Assembly: GCA_046538735.1 (NCBI GenBank)
Contig: JBKHII010000011.1
Span: 7,077-71,076, forward strand
DNA from: SLST01 sp046538735
GTDB lineage: Bacteria; Spirochaetota; Spirochaetia; DSM-27196; SLST01
DNA length: 64,000 bases
Reading direction: 5' to 3'
Numbering within the stretch: position 1 is the stretch's first letter; the number at the start of each line of letters is the position of its first letter. Made by a program: the position numbers and the translations under genes. Positions 42,045 through 50,239 of this stretch are shown piece by piece. The notes beneath the pieces are model-generated. The model was not told the origin of the DNA, searched no databases, and saw only the letters and a list, made by a program, of their open reading frames with translations.

Positions 42045-43562
42045 TCAGTCGGACGATCGGGCTGGTTCGGAATCGGCCCCGGTGGAAGCCGGCGTGCGGT
42101 AGAGCTCGTACTGCGCGGCAGCCTGTGCGGCGAACATCCGGTCGCCGGTGATCGCGCGACAGCCGGCCTCCACGGCCCGCCTGATCATCGGCGTCTCGGG
42201 GGGGGTGTAGACGATGTCGTACACGACTTCGGTCCCGCGAAATCGGTACCACGGCGCCGGATCGCCCTCGTTGTGCATTCCAAGACTGGTCGTGTTGACC
42301 ACGATCTCCGCGATGGGCTCGGTGAGCGGAACGCCCGAGTCGTCTGCCTCGACCACCTCGATCGGCCCGCCGGTCGCAGACGATGCAAGCTCGTTCGCCA
42401 ATGAGACGGCCTTCTCGAGAGTGCGGTTGAAGATCGAAACCTTCGCGCCTCGAGACGCGAGGGCGTAGACCACCGCTCGCGCGGCTCCGCCGGCGCCGAG
42501 TACGAGGACGCGCGCACCGTGAAGCGGTCGCGGACGCACCTCCTCGAGCGGGGCCAGAAAACCGATCACGTCCGTGTTCACGCCTCTCCAGCCCTCCGGG
42601 ACACGGAGGAGCGTGTTGCATGCGCCGAGCGCGCGGACGTCGGCGCCCGACTCGGTAAGATGCGCGATCACCGCCTGCTTGTGCGGAATCGTCACCGAGC
42701 ACCCGAGTATCGGAAGCTGCTCGGCGAGTTGGAAGAACGCGTCCACGTCGTCCACGAGGATCGGTAGGTAGCACGCGTTCCGGTCGTCCTGCGTGAAGCG
42801 GGCGTTGTGATAGTCGGGGCTCTTCGAGTGCTCGATCGGATCGCCGATGACGGCGAAGTAGCGCGTGCGCTCGTCGTGGCTGGAGACGCGATAGCGCGTC
42901 GCGAGCACCTCGGGTGCGACGTGGCCCGGCGCGGCCGCCTGGCCGGCGGGCGAGGCGAAGGTCAGCTCGTTGCCGAGCCTGCGCGCGAGTACCCGCGTGG
43001 GAAAGCCGTAACGGCCCATCCCGAGAACGATCCTGCGGCGGTCTCCCAACCGGTCGGCGGCCGCAACGATTCTCACGAGATCCGCCGTACAGGTGGGAGT
43101 CACGGCTATCTTCGCGATCTCATGCTCGCTGCGCGGCAAGGTGCGCAGGAGGTCGTCCAGATCGTCCGGCACTCGCTCGAAGTCGTGCCACGAGCGAACG
43201 ACCGTAACGCCTGCCCGTCTCGCCGCCGCGACTACGACCGCATGATCGTTACCCTCCGGTAGATCGCCTTCCAGGTCCACGTAATCGAAACCTGCCTCGA
43301 CCGCGGCGCGCTGCAGTGCCAGTCTCGCGTGGTCCGCATCAGCCGAGCGGCCTCCGTCTGCAACACGACGAACGGTCGAGAGAAGCTTCAGGCGGGCGCC
43401 CCATCGCTCTCGCACGAGCTCCGGCACGCGAGCGAGGAGGGGTCGCTCGTCTTCGTCCAGCAGATCCACACGCAGCTCGACCCCCGAGATCCACAATGCG
43501 TTCTCTTGGATCTGCTCGAGAACTCCGTCGATCGTGGACGCAGTCGTGGTGAGGTAGATCAT
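42045..43562 (-). CDS. aroDE: Bifunctional 3-dehydroquinate dehydratase / shikimate dehydrogenase
   Basis: A fused enzyme for two successive steps of the shikimate pathway. Residues 1-235 form a type I dehydroquinase with the catalytic His in VVRSWHDFERV and the Schiff-base Lys in EIAKIAVTPTCTADLV. Residues 240-490 form shikimate dehydrogenase: VIGDPIEHSKSPDYHNARF, GCSVTIPHKQAV, the NADP loop LGAGGAARAVVYA, and NTTSLGM. Each half is of normal length and order. The ATG overlaps the stop of the EAL gene (ATGA). Such fusions occur in plants, chlamydiae and some spirochaetes. Confidence 0.95.
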   Translation of the reverse strand: MIYLTTTASTIDGVLEQIQENALWISGVELRVDLLDEDERPLLARVPELVRERWGARLKLLSTVRRVADGGRSADADHARLALQRAAVEAGFDYVDLEGDLPEGNDHAVVVAAARRAGVTVVRSWHDFERVPDDLDDLLRTLPRSEHEIAKIAVTPTCTADLVRIVAAADRLGDRRRIVLGMGRYGFPTRVLARRLGNELTFASPAGQAAAPGHVAPEVLATRYRVSSHDERTRYFAVIGDPIEHSKSPDYHNARFTQDDRNACYLPILVDDVDAFFQLAEQLPILGCSVTIPHKQAVIAHLTESGADVRALGACNTLLRVPEGWRGVNTDVIGFLAPLEEVRPRPLHGARVLVLGAGGAARAVVYALASRGAKVSIFNRTLEKAVSLANELASSATGGPIEVVEADDSGVPLTEPIAEIVVNTTSLGMHNEGDPAPWYRFRGTEVVYDIVYTPPETPMIRRAVEAGCRAITGDRMFAAQAAAQYELYRTPASTGADSEPARSSD

Positions 43563-45154
43563 GCTTCGTCGTCAGGATTGATCAGGGTTTCCGGCTCGTC
43601 TGCCGAGTCTCCTGCCGAATCCCCGGGTCGCCCTGCGGCGTTACCGACGCTGCGGCCGGAACGCGTGTCCGAGTGGGACGCCGCCGTGGCAATCGGCGCC
43701 TGTGACGAGGAAGCGCGGCGGGCCACGTTGGCAAGCGCTTCGGGCTCGAGCGGAGCCGAGTGGTAGTATCCTTGAATGAGATCGCAGCCCTGTTCGAGCA
43801 GGAAGTCGAGCTGCTCACGGGTCTCCACACCCTCGGCGAGGACTTGCATACCAAACGCTCGCGACATCGCGACGATCGCCTTCACGATCTCGCGATCATT
43901 CGGGCTCTCGTGCACGCCGCTGATGAAGCTGCGGTCGATTTTCAACGTATCGAACTCAAAGCGCCGGAGATAACTCATACTCGAGTAGCCGGTGCCGAAG
44001 TCGTCGATCGCGAGGCGAGGACCCACCGATCGGAGATCGCGCATCTTCGCGATCGCCTCCTCAGGGTCTTCCATGACGGTCGTCTCCGTGATCTCGAGCG
44101 TGAGGAACCGGCCGTCAAGGTCGAGCGACTCCAGGATACCTCCGACTCTCTCTACGAGATCGATCTGCTTGAACTGAGACGGCGAGAGATTCACCGAGAC
44201 GTAGAGGTCGTCCAACCCCTGCCCGTGCCAGAGCTTGAGCTGACGACACGCGCGGTAGAGCGTCCATTGCCCCACGAATCGGATTGCTCCGTTCTCCTCG
44301 GCAATCGGGATGAAACGGTCGGGGGCCACGGGACCGAGCTCGTCGTGCGTCCATCGAACGAGCGCTTCCGAGCCTCGAACGCGGCCTTCGCGGTCAAAGA
44401 AGGGTTGGTACGCGAGCGCGAGCCCATCGAACCCTGCCTGGATCGCGTTTCGCAGCTCGACCTCGAGGTACTCCCGCTCGCGGTAGCGCAGACCCATCTC
44501 CTGGTCGTAGATGACGAAGGGCTTGTCGTTTCGCTCGCTCTCCACGAGCGCAATGTCTGCGTTCCCGAGCAGGTCCTCGCGACTCTCTCCATGCTGCGGG
44601 TGGACCGCGATGCCGAGATAGCAGCCAAACCTGACGTCGTCGGCCGGCGGCTCGTGCGGTCGGGAGACCGCCTCCACGATCTGATCTGCGCGCAGCTCCA
44701 CCCCGTCCACGTTCGGCATGTTGCGCAGGATGAGGAGGAACTCGTCCAGGCGGTCGCTTTGGTAGATGTTGTCGCCCACGATCCTCCGGATCCGGTCGGC
44801 GGTCTTGAACAGGAGCGCCCTGGTCCGGTCCCGGTAGTTCTTGATCTTGGCGTAATCGTGGTCCAGGCGGAGCAGGCCCACGGCGATCAGCGGTCCACGA
44901 GCCTGGTGCAACGTCTCGTGCAGCGCGCGGCTGAACTCGGTGTCGAAGATGCGGCGAATCGGTAGTCCCGTCGTGGGATTGCGGTTGAGCAGGCCCTGCA
45001 GTTCCGATGCACGGGTCTCCAGCTCACCTCGCTCGTCGCGGGCTCGCTTCAACTCCGCCGAGAGATCGTCTCGAGACGCCTCGAGCTCGGCGATCCGACG
45101 GTTCGCGAGCTCCAATCGCTGGCGGAGCTCCACCACTTCATCCTGGATGCGCAT
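43559..45154 (-). CDS. Diguanylate phosphodiesterase (EAL) with degenerate GGDEF domain
   Basis: Cytoplasmic c-di-GMP enzyme. An N-terminal coiled coil (1-55) leads to a GGDEF domain whose signature reads DRLDEF rather than GGDEF, so cyclase activity is unlikely. The EAL domain is intact: GSEALVRW, VNLSPSQF, LEITETTVMED, IDDFGTGYSSM, LKIDRSFI and LAEGVET. A Ser/Ala-rich tail follows. I prefer ATG at 45154; GTG at 45187 or TTG at 45217 would add 11 or 21 residues. An extended -10 TGTGATACT lies at about 45198-45206. It is translationally coupled to aroDE. Confidence 0.88.
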   Translation of the reverse strand: MRIQDEVVELRQRLELANRRIAELEASRDDLSAELKRARDERGELETRASELQGLLNRNPTTGLPIRRIFDTEFSRALHETLHQARGPLIAVGLLRLDHDYAKIKNYRDRTRALLFKTADRIRRIVGDNIYQSDRLDEFLLILRNMPNVDGVELRADQIVEAVSRPHEPPADDVRFGCYLGIAVHPQHGESREDLLGNADIALVESERNDKPFVIYDQEMGLRYREREYLEVELRNAIQAGFDGLALAYQPFFDREGRVRGSEALVRWTHDELGPVAPDRFIPIAEENGAIRFVGQWTLYRACRQLKLWHGQGLDDLYVSVNLSPSQFKQIDLVERVGGILESLDLDGRFLTLEITETTVMEDPEEAIAKMRDLRSVGPRLAIDDFGTGYSSMSYLRRFEFDTLKIDRSFISGVHESPNDREIVKAIVAMSRAFGMQVLAEGVETREQLDFLLEQGCDLIQGYYHSAPLEPEALANVARRASSSQAPIATAASHSDTRSGRSVGNAAGRPGDSAGDSADEPETLINPDDEA

Positions 45155-45225
45155 TCGTTCTGCCTCGTGGCTTCGTTCCCCGCTCACTGTCCAGAATAGT
45201 ATCACATCGCGAGGCAAAGCAGAAA

Positions 45226-45915
45226 CTAATGGACCGCCAACTTGTAGCCCCTCCCGCGCACGGTCACGATGAGCGACTGCGCATCGCGGTCGTTGAGCTT
45301 CTGCCGGAGCCAGGCGATGTGTACGTCAACGGTTCGCGTGTACGTCGACTGATCGTAGCCCCACACTGCCGTGAGGAGTCTGTCGCGGTCCACGATCTCA
45401 CCACGGTGCTCGTAGAGGTACTTGAGCAGCTTGAACTCCTGCGTGGACAAGGGGGTCGCGATGCCGTCGCGACTCAGTTCCTGCGTGCGGAGGTCGAGGA
45501 CGAAGTCGCCGATCGGGCAACTCATTTCGGTCGACCGCGGACTCATGCTTCTGCGCAGCAACGCTTCCATGCGGGCCTGCAACTCAATCATTTCAAACGG
45601 CTTCGTGAGGTAGTCATCCGCGCCGATCTTGAGTCCGAGCACCTTGTCCACGGGTTCGTCGCGGGCAGTGAGCATCAGCACCGGGGTGGTCACGCCCTTC
45701 GCACGCATGTCACGACAGACGGTAAGCCCATCCATGCCGGGAAGCATCACGTCCAGCACGATGAGGTCGAACGGTACCCCCGTGGCGAGCTGCAGCCCTT
45801 CCGGACCGTCGCCGGCCAACTCCACCTCGTAGCCGCGGCTCTCCAAACGATCCCGAATCGTCATTGCGATGGCGGTTTCGTCCTCTACAACGAGAATTCG
45901 TGCAACACTACTCAT
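45226..45915 (-). CDS. OmpR/PhoB-family response regulator, now without its kinase
   Basis: The 229-residue regulator has a receiver domain (1-120) with the phospho-acceptor Asp in IVLDVMLPGMDGL, the conserved Thr in MLTARDE and Lys in YLTKPFE. The winged-helix OmpR DNA-binding domain follows (130-229), with STQEFKLLKYLYEHRGEIV and a VTVRGRGYKL ending. The ATG overlaps the stop of a histidine kinase reading frame, but that kinase is only a 55-codon stub. The regulator may be phosphorylated by another kinase. No target is evident. Confidence 0.93.
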   Translation of the reverse strand: MSSVARILVVEDETAIAMTIRDRLESRGYEVELAGDGPEGLQLATGVPFDLIVLDVMLPGMDGLTVCRDMRAKGVTTPVLMLTARDEPVDKVLGLKIGADDYLTKPFEMIELQARMEALLRRSMSPRSTEMSCPIGDFVLDLRTQELSRDGIATPLSTQEFKLLKYLYEHRGEIVDRDRLLTAVWGYDQSTYTRTVDVHIAWLRQKLNDRDAQSLIVTVRGRGYKLAVH

Positions 45916-46075
45916 CGTCTACTTCGAAGGTCAACCGCACCGTAACGGTCGTGCCCTCCCCCTCGCTACTCTCAATATCGAGATTTCCACCCCTCATCGT
46001 CACGATCTGTTTCACGATATTGAGACCCAATCCCGTTCCCGGAATCTGGCGATTCTGTGCGGATTCTCCCGCCGC
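45908..46075 (-). pseudogene. 3' remnant of a sensor histidine kinase gene
   Basis: In frame between the TGA of the next upstream gene and TAG at 45908 the DNA encodes GESAQNRQIPGTGLGLNIV, then MRGGNLDIESSEGEGTTVTV. This is the F-box/G2-box end of a histidine kinase HATPase domain. Its stop overlaps the response regulator start exactly as in intact kinase-regulator pairs. Everything upstream (HisKA, N-box, sensor) is gone, replaced by the opp-side membrane protein gene. With no start codon and only 55 codons it cannot be functional. Confidence 0.75.
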
Positions 46076-46642
46076 TCACAGCTCCTCGTGGCGATACGTC
46101 ACCTCGAGGAACTCCGCCATCGCCTTGGCGGCGGGTTCGAGCTCGGCGAAATCGGTCGAGTCCTCCACGAACCGGAGCTTCTCCTCGGTCTCGAGCTGCA
46201 GCTTATAGTAGACGTTGCGCCGTTCCACGTACCGGCGGAACCGGCTTCCGAGGAGCGTCGCGCCGGCCTTCTCGTCATCGCGCAGAAAGCGGATGCCCTG
46301 GACCACAACGGCGGTGACCTCGGCGGCCGGCACGACGGAGGTCGAGAGCGCGACGCCCGCGAACCGCTTCACGAACCGCACTTCGCCGGCGTGGCGGTCG
46401 AGCTCCACGCGTGAGTTCCAGCCTGCGACGGCGAGACAGATCGCGGTCACGACGAAGTAGAAGACGGTACCGGCGATCATCTCTCCCGCGAAGTCTTCCC
46501 GCCAGTCCACGCTCACGAGAAAGGACACGGCAAGGAGCAGCCCGATCCCTCCAAAGAGAAGCCGTCGCACTACGTTCGACTCGATTACGAACAGCTCCTC
46601 GGAGGGACGGTTGTAGGAAATGCGCGATCTCGTCCTGAACAT
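46076..46642 (-). CDS. Two-helix membrane protein coupled to oppF
   Basis: The 188-residue product has two hydrophobic helices (about 27-46 and 54-75) near the N-terminus and a cytoplasmic C-terminal domain of mixed strand and helix (VELDRHAGEVRFVKRFAG onward). The layout resembles YcxB- or PH-like small membrane proteins, but I cannot name a family. The ATG at 46642 overlaps the oppF stop (TGATG) and lacks a ribosome site, so it depends on translational coupling. Its 3' end abuts the histidine kinase stub. Confidence 0.7.
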   Translation of the reverse strand: MFRTRSRISYNRPSEELFVIESNVVRRLLFGGIGLLLAVSFLVSVDWREDFAGEMIAGTVFYFVVTAICLAVAGWNSRVELDRHAGEVRFVKRFAGVALSTSVVPAAEVTAVVVQGIRFLRDDEKAGATLLGSRFRRYVERRNVYYKLQLETEEKLRFVEDSTDFAELEPAAKAMAEFLEVTYRHEEL

Positions 46643-47793
46643 CAGCCGTTTGGTGGATTGTGACAGGCGATGACGTGCCCGTCTTGGCTCTTGCCGAGCA
46701 CGGGGACCACCCGCTCGCACACGTCGATCTTCTGCGGGCAGCGTGGGTGGAACGAGCAGCCGAGGGGCGGGTTCACCGGACTCGGTACGTCGCCCTCCGG
46801 CGGGCGGAGCTCGTTTGGACGATCCGGATCGGCGACCGGGACCGCAGAAAGGAGCGATATGGTGTACGGATGCCGCGGGTTCGCGTAGAGCATACCCGCC
46901 TCCGCGGTCTCCACGATCTTCCCGAGATACATGACCGCGACGCGATCCGATATGTACTGCACAATGCTCAGATCGTGCGCCACGAAGACGAAGGTCAGAT
47001 CGAAGTCGTCCTGCAGCGAGATCAGCAGGTTCAGAATCTGCGCCTGAATCGAGACGTCCAGCGCGCTCACGGGTTCGTCGCAGACGATGAGCGACGGCGT
47101 GAGCGCGAGCGCCCGGGCGATGCCGATGCGCTGCCGCTGCCCGCCGGAGAATTCGTGCGGGTAGCGGTTCGCTGCCTGCGGCGGGAGACCGACTTTCTCC
47201 AGCAGCTCCATCACCCAGCGGTCAAGGGCGCGACCGGCGTGGGTTCCGTACTCGCGCGGGCCTTCTCCCACGATCTCCTTCACGACCATGTGAGGATTCA
47301 ACGACGCCCACGGGTCCTGGAAGACCATCTGGATCCGGCGTCGGCTTTGCTTGAGCGTCTTCCAGTCCATCGAGAGCAGGTCGGTGTCCTTCGCGATCTC
47401 GTTCGCGCGCTTGGACTTCAGGGAGATCGCCTGCTTCAGCGAGCGGACTCGCTGTCTGTCCGCCTTCGTCTTGCTCGGCTGGGAATCGAGATCGTTCAGC
47501 TCCTGCGACAGCTCCGCGACCTCCTGGTCGAGCTCGCCGACTCGGCGAACGACGTCGTCGTCCGGATCAAGGTAGACCCGCCCGGCGTCCGGCTCGTAGA
47601 GTCTGAGCAGACACCTGCCGACGGTCGTCTTGCCGCAACCGGACTCGCCCACGAGCCCGAGGGTTTCGCCCTTCTTCAGCTCGAGATCGACCCCGTCAAC
47701 GGCCTTGAGCGCCAGCGTCTTGCTGGAGAATGCGCTCGCCTTCACCGGAAATACCTTCTTGAGCCCGGTCACCTTCAGTAGTGTATCGCTCAC
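46642..47793 (-). CDS. oppF: Oligopeptide ABC importer ATP-binding protein OppF with coiled-coil insert
   Basis: One of the two ATPases of the peptide importer. Walker A GESGCGKTT is at 49-57, the signature FSGGQRQRIGIARAL and Walker B LIVCDEPVSALDVS. The C-terminal OppF extension has the Cys cluster GCSFHPRCPQKIDVC. Between Walker A and the Q-loop (Q159) lies an extra segment of about 60 residues (76-138), rich in Glu, Leu, Lys and predicted coiled coil, absent from ordinary OppF. The GTG start at 47793 overlaps the oppD stop (GTGA) with AGGAC upstream. The 383-residue length is long because of the insert. Confidence 0.92.
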   Translation of the reverse strand: MSDTLLKVTGLKKVFPVKASAFSSKTLALKAVDGVDLELKKGETLGLVGESGCGKTTVGRCLLRLYEPDAGRVYLDPDDDVVRRVGELDQEVAELSQELNDLDSQPSKTKADRQRVRSLKQAISLKSKRANEIAKDTDLLSMDWKTLKQSRRRIQMVFQDPWASLNPHMVVKEIVGEGPREYGTHAGRALDRWVMELLEKVGLPPQAANRYPHEFSGGQRQRIGIARALALTPSLIVCDEPVSALDVSIQAQILNLLISLQDDFDLTFVFVAHDLSIVQYISDRVAVMYLGKIVETAEAGMLYANPRHPYTISLLSAVPVADPDRPNELRPPEGDVPSPVNPPLGCSFHPRCPQKIDVCERVVPVLGKSQDGHVIACHNPPNG

Positions 47794-48800
47794 CGGATGT
47801 CCTCCGCGACCTCGTCGCTGTAGAGATAGCATCGGACCTGATGTCCTACCTCGACCTCCACGAGTGCCGGCTCCGCCTCCCAGCAGCGCGGCATGACTCT
47901 CGGACAACGCGGAGCGAATCGGCATCCGGACGGGAAGTTGCGATGGTCGGGAAGTGTCCCGCGGATAGCATTCAGAAGCCGACGGCTGCCGTCCGGGTTC
48001 TTCTTGACCTCTCCGAGGACGGGGATCGAGCCGAGAAGCCCCTGCGCGTATGGGTGCAGCGGCTTCTTGAAGATCCGCCGGACATCGGTTTGCTCAACGG
48101 CGACGCCGGCGTACATCACCATGACACGATCGGAGAAACTCGCGATGACGGCAAGGTCGTGCGTGATGAACATGATGGACGTTCCGGTCCGCTCTTTGAG
48201 ATCGCGCATCAGGCGAAGAATCTGAGCCTGAATGGTGACGTCCAATGCGGTCGTCGGCTCATCCGCGATCATGATGTCCGGCTCGCACGCCATCGCCATC
48301 GCGATCATCCCGCGCTGCCGGAGGCCCCCCGAGAGCTGGAACGGGTACTCGTTCACACGCTCGTCCGGATCGGACATGCCCACGAGAGCGAGCAGGCGTG
48401 CGCTCTCCTTGAGCGCCTCCTCCTTCGTCATGTCCCGGTGGAGCATCAGAGCCTCGGAGATCTGGTAGCCGAGGGTGAAGACGGGGTTCAGGCTCGTCAT
48501 CGGCTCCTGAAAGATCATCGAGATGTTGTTTCCCCTGACCTTCCGCATCTCCCGCTCGGAGATCGTGAGGAGATCCCGCCCGCGGAAGAGCACCCGTCCA
48601 GCCTCGATTCTGCCGGGCGGGTCGGGAACGAGTCGCATGATCGACATCGAGGTCTGCGATTTCCCGCATCCGGATTCCCCAACGATGCCGAGTGTCTCGC
48701 CCTCGTCCAGTGTGAAGTCCACACCGTCTACGGCTCGAACGGTGTATCCGTCCATATGAAAGTGTGTCTTGAGTCCTTTGACTTCCAGGAGATGATCCAT
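47790..48800 (-). CDS. oppD: Oligopeptide ABC importer ATP-binding protein OppD
   Basis: The second ATPase of the importer. The 336-residue protein has Walker A GESGCGKSQ, Q-loop IFQEPMTSLNPV, signature LSGGLRQRGMIAMA and Walker B IMIADEPTTALDVT. The C-terminal Cys motif is CRFAPRCPRVMPRC, typical of OppD. I chose ATG at 48800 with AGGAG upstream; the longer open frame upstream overlaps oppC. It is the fourth gene of the operon. Confidence 0.94.
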   Translation of the reverse strand: MDHLLEVKGLKTHFHMDGYTVRAVDGVDFTLDEGETLGIVGESGCGKSQTSMSIMRLVPDPPGRIEAGRVLFRGRDLLTISEREMRKVRGNNISMIFQEPMTSLNPVFTLGYQISEALMLHRDMTKEEALKESARLLALVGMSDPDERVNEYPFQLSGGLRQRGMIAMAMACEPDIMIADEPTTALDVTIQAQILRLMRDLKERTGTSIMFITHDLAVIASFSDRVMVMYAGVAVEQTDVRRIFKKPLHPYAQGLLGSIPVLGEVKKNPDGSRRLLNAIRGTLPDHRNFPSGCRFAPRCPRVMPRCWEAEPALVEVEVGHQVRCYLYSDEVAEDIR

Positions 48801-48808
48801 GTGCAGCC

Positions 48809-50239
48809 TCAGTGCCTGCTCCTCGGATCCACGGCATCGCGAATGCCGTCGCCGAAGAAATTCCAGGCGAGAATCGCGAGGAAGATGAGCAGGCCGGGTA
48901 TGAGAATCCACGGTGCCCGGGTGAGCACCTGGGTGTTGCGAGCGGCGGAGAGCATGAGCCCCCAACTGCTTTGCGGCTCGGTGATGCCGAGCCCCAACAG
49001 GCTCAGCGCGCTCTCGCCGAGGATGTATCCCGGAATCGAGAGCGTGAGTGAGACGATGACGTACGACATCGTGTTCGGGAGGATGTGTCGAATGATGACC
49101 TTCATGCGGGACAGGCCCATCGTGCGCGCGCTCATCACGTAGTCTTCGTTCTTGAGCGAGAGGATGAGCCCTCGGACGGTGCGCGCGAGACTCGTCCAGC
49201 CGATCATTGCGAAAATCGCAACGATCAGGAAGTAGACCTGCACGCTCGTGAGGTTCGGAGGGAACGCGGCGCGAATCGCAAGGATGAGGTAGAGCCCGGG
49301 GATCGCGATGATGATCTCGGAGAACCGCTGCAGTATGTTGTCCACGCGTCCGCCGAAATAGCCGGAGATGCCTCCGATGAGGAGCCCGAGCACGAAGGAG
49401 ATCGCCACCCCCATAAGACCTACCGTCAGCGAGACGCGCCCGCCGTGCAGCAGCCTCGAGGCCATATCCCGTCCAAGCAGATCGGTCCCAAGCCAGTAGA
49501 AGCCGCCGGTGGGCGACGTGACAAAATGCCTATGAGCGGTGAACAGACCGAGGAACCGATACGGGACTCCGCGCGCGAAGAACCCCAGGAAGTTGCGATT
49601 CCCCTTTACGACCCAGAGTGAGCGCGTCAGCTCCCGACCGCCCACTTCGCGCGTGGCGACCGTGATGAGCTCGCGCGCGTCAGGATCGGGATCCTGTTCC
49701 ACGCGTCTCATCGTGTCCCCGATGAGCCGCGCCGTTTGACTGTCGGGACCGAAGTCATAGTGCTGGGCTGCGGCAGCGAGCAGCTGGTCCCGGCGCTCGG
49801 GTGCCGTCTGCGCAGTGGACAGCGACATGAGCGGCCGAGCTCCAGGCGTTGGCTCGACCGACACAAGGCGCATGCTCCGCGTGGGAATGACACCGTACTC
49901 CTTGAACGCCGCGTTCACCATCCGTTGCTCGTAGACCCACGGCCTGAACTCGCGCCCGTTCGGTCCGTCGTACATGAAGTAGACGTTGGCGGGCGGGTGG
50001 TACGACTTGCGCTTGTCCGTGAAGGTCATGTCGTAGGGAGAGAGGAAGTCCGCGAGCAGGGCGGTGAGGTAGAAGAACACGAGCAGGGCGAGCCCGATCT
50101 TGCCGAGCGTGTGCTTCCGGAACCGTCGGCGGTAGACGGAGAACATCGACTCGCCGGCGGCCTGCGCATCCTGACGAGATTCCATGATGGTCTGCGATTC
50201 GGGCGACGCAGTTGGTGTAGGTTCGTGTCTGTCTGCCAT
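48809..50239 (-). CDS. oppC: Oligopeptide ABC importer permease OppC
   Basis: The membrane permease paired with OppB. The 476-residue protein has one N-terminal helix, then an unusually long extracytoplasmic insert (about 75-245), then about five helices. Its EAA loop is MSARTMGLSRMKVIIRHILP. The DLLGRDMASRLLHGGRVSL segment is the standard OppC motif. ATG at 50239 overlaps the oppB stop (TGATG); the long frame further upstream is an antisense-type extension inside oppB. Confidence 0.9.
   Translation of the reverse strand: MADRHEPTPTASPESQTIMESRQDAQAAGESMFSVYRRRFRKHTLGKIGLALLVFFYLTALLADFLSPYDMTFTDKRKSYHPPANVYFMYDGPNGREFRPWVYEQRMVNAAFKEYGVIPTRSMRLVSVEPTPGARPLMSLSTAQTAPERRDQLLAAAAQHYDFGPDSQTARLIGDTMRRVEQDPDPDARELITVATREVGGRELTRSLWVVKGNRNFLGFFARGVPYRFLGLFTAHRHFVTSPTGGFYWLGTDLLGRDMASRLLHGGRVSLTVGLMGVAISFVLGLLIGGISGYFGGRVDNILQRFSEIIIAIPGLYLILAIRAAFPPNLTSVQVYFLIVAIFAMIGWTSLARTVRGLILSLKNEDYVMSARTMGLSRMKVIIRHILPNTMSYVIVSLTLSIPGYILGESALSLLGLGITEPQSSWGLMLSAARNTQVLTRAPWILIPGLLIFLAILAWNFFGDGIRDAVDPRSRH

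Noticed and set aside
46076..46720. Longer version of the membrane protein starting at 46720
   Set aside because: The extra N-terminal residues overlap the oppF coding end; the ATG at 46642 is coupled to the oppF stop.
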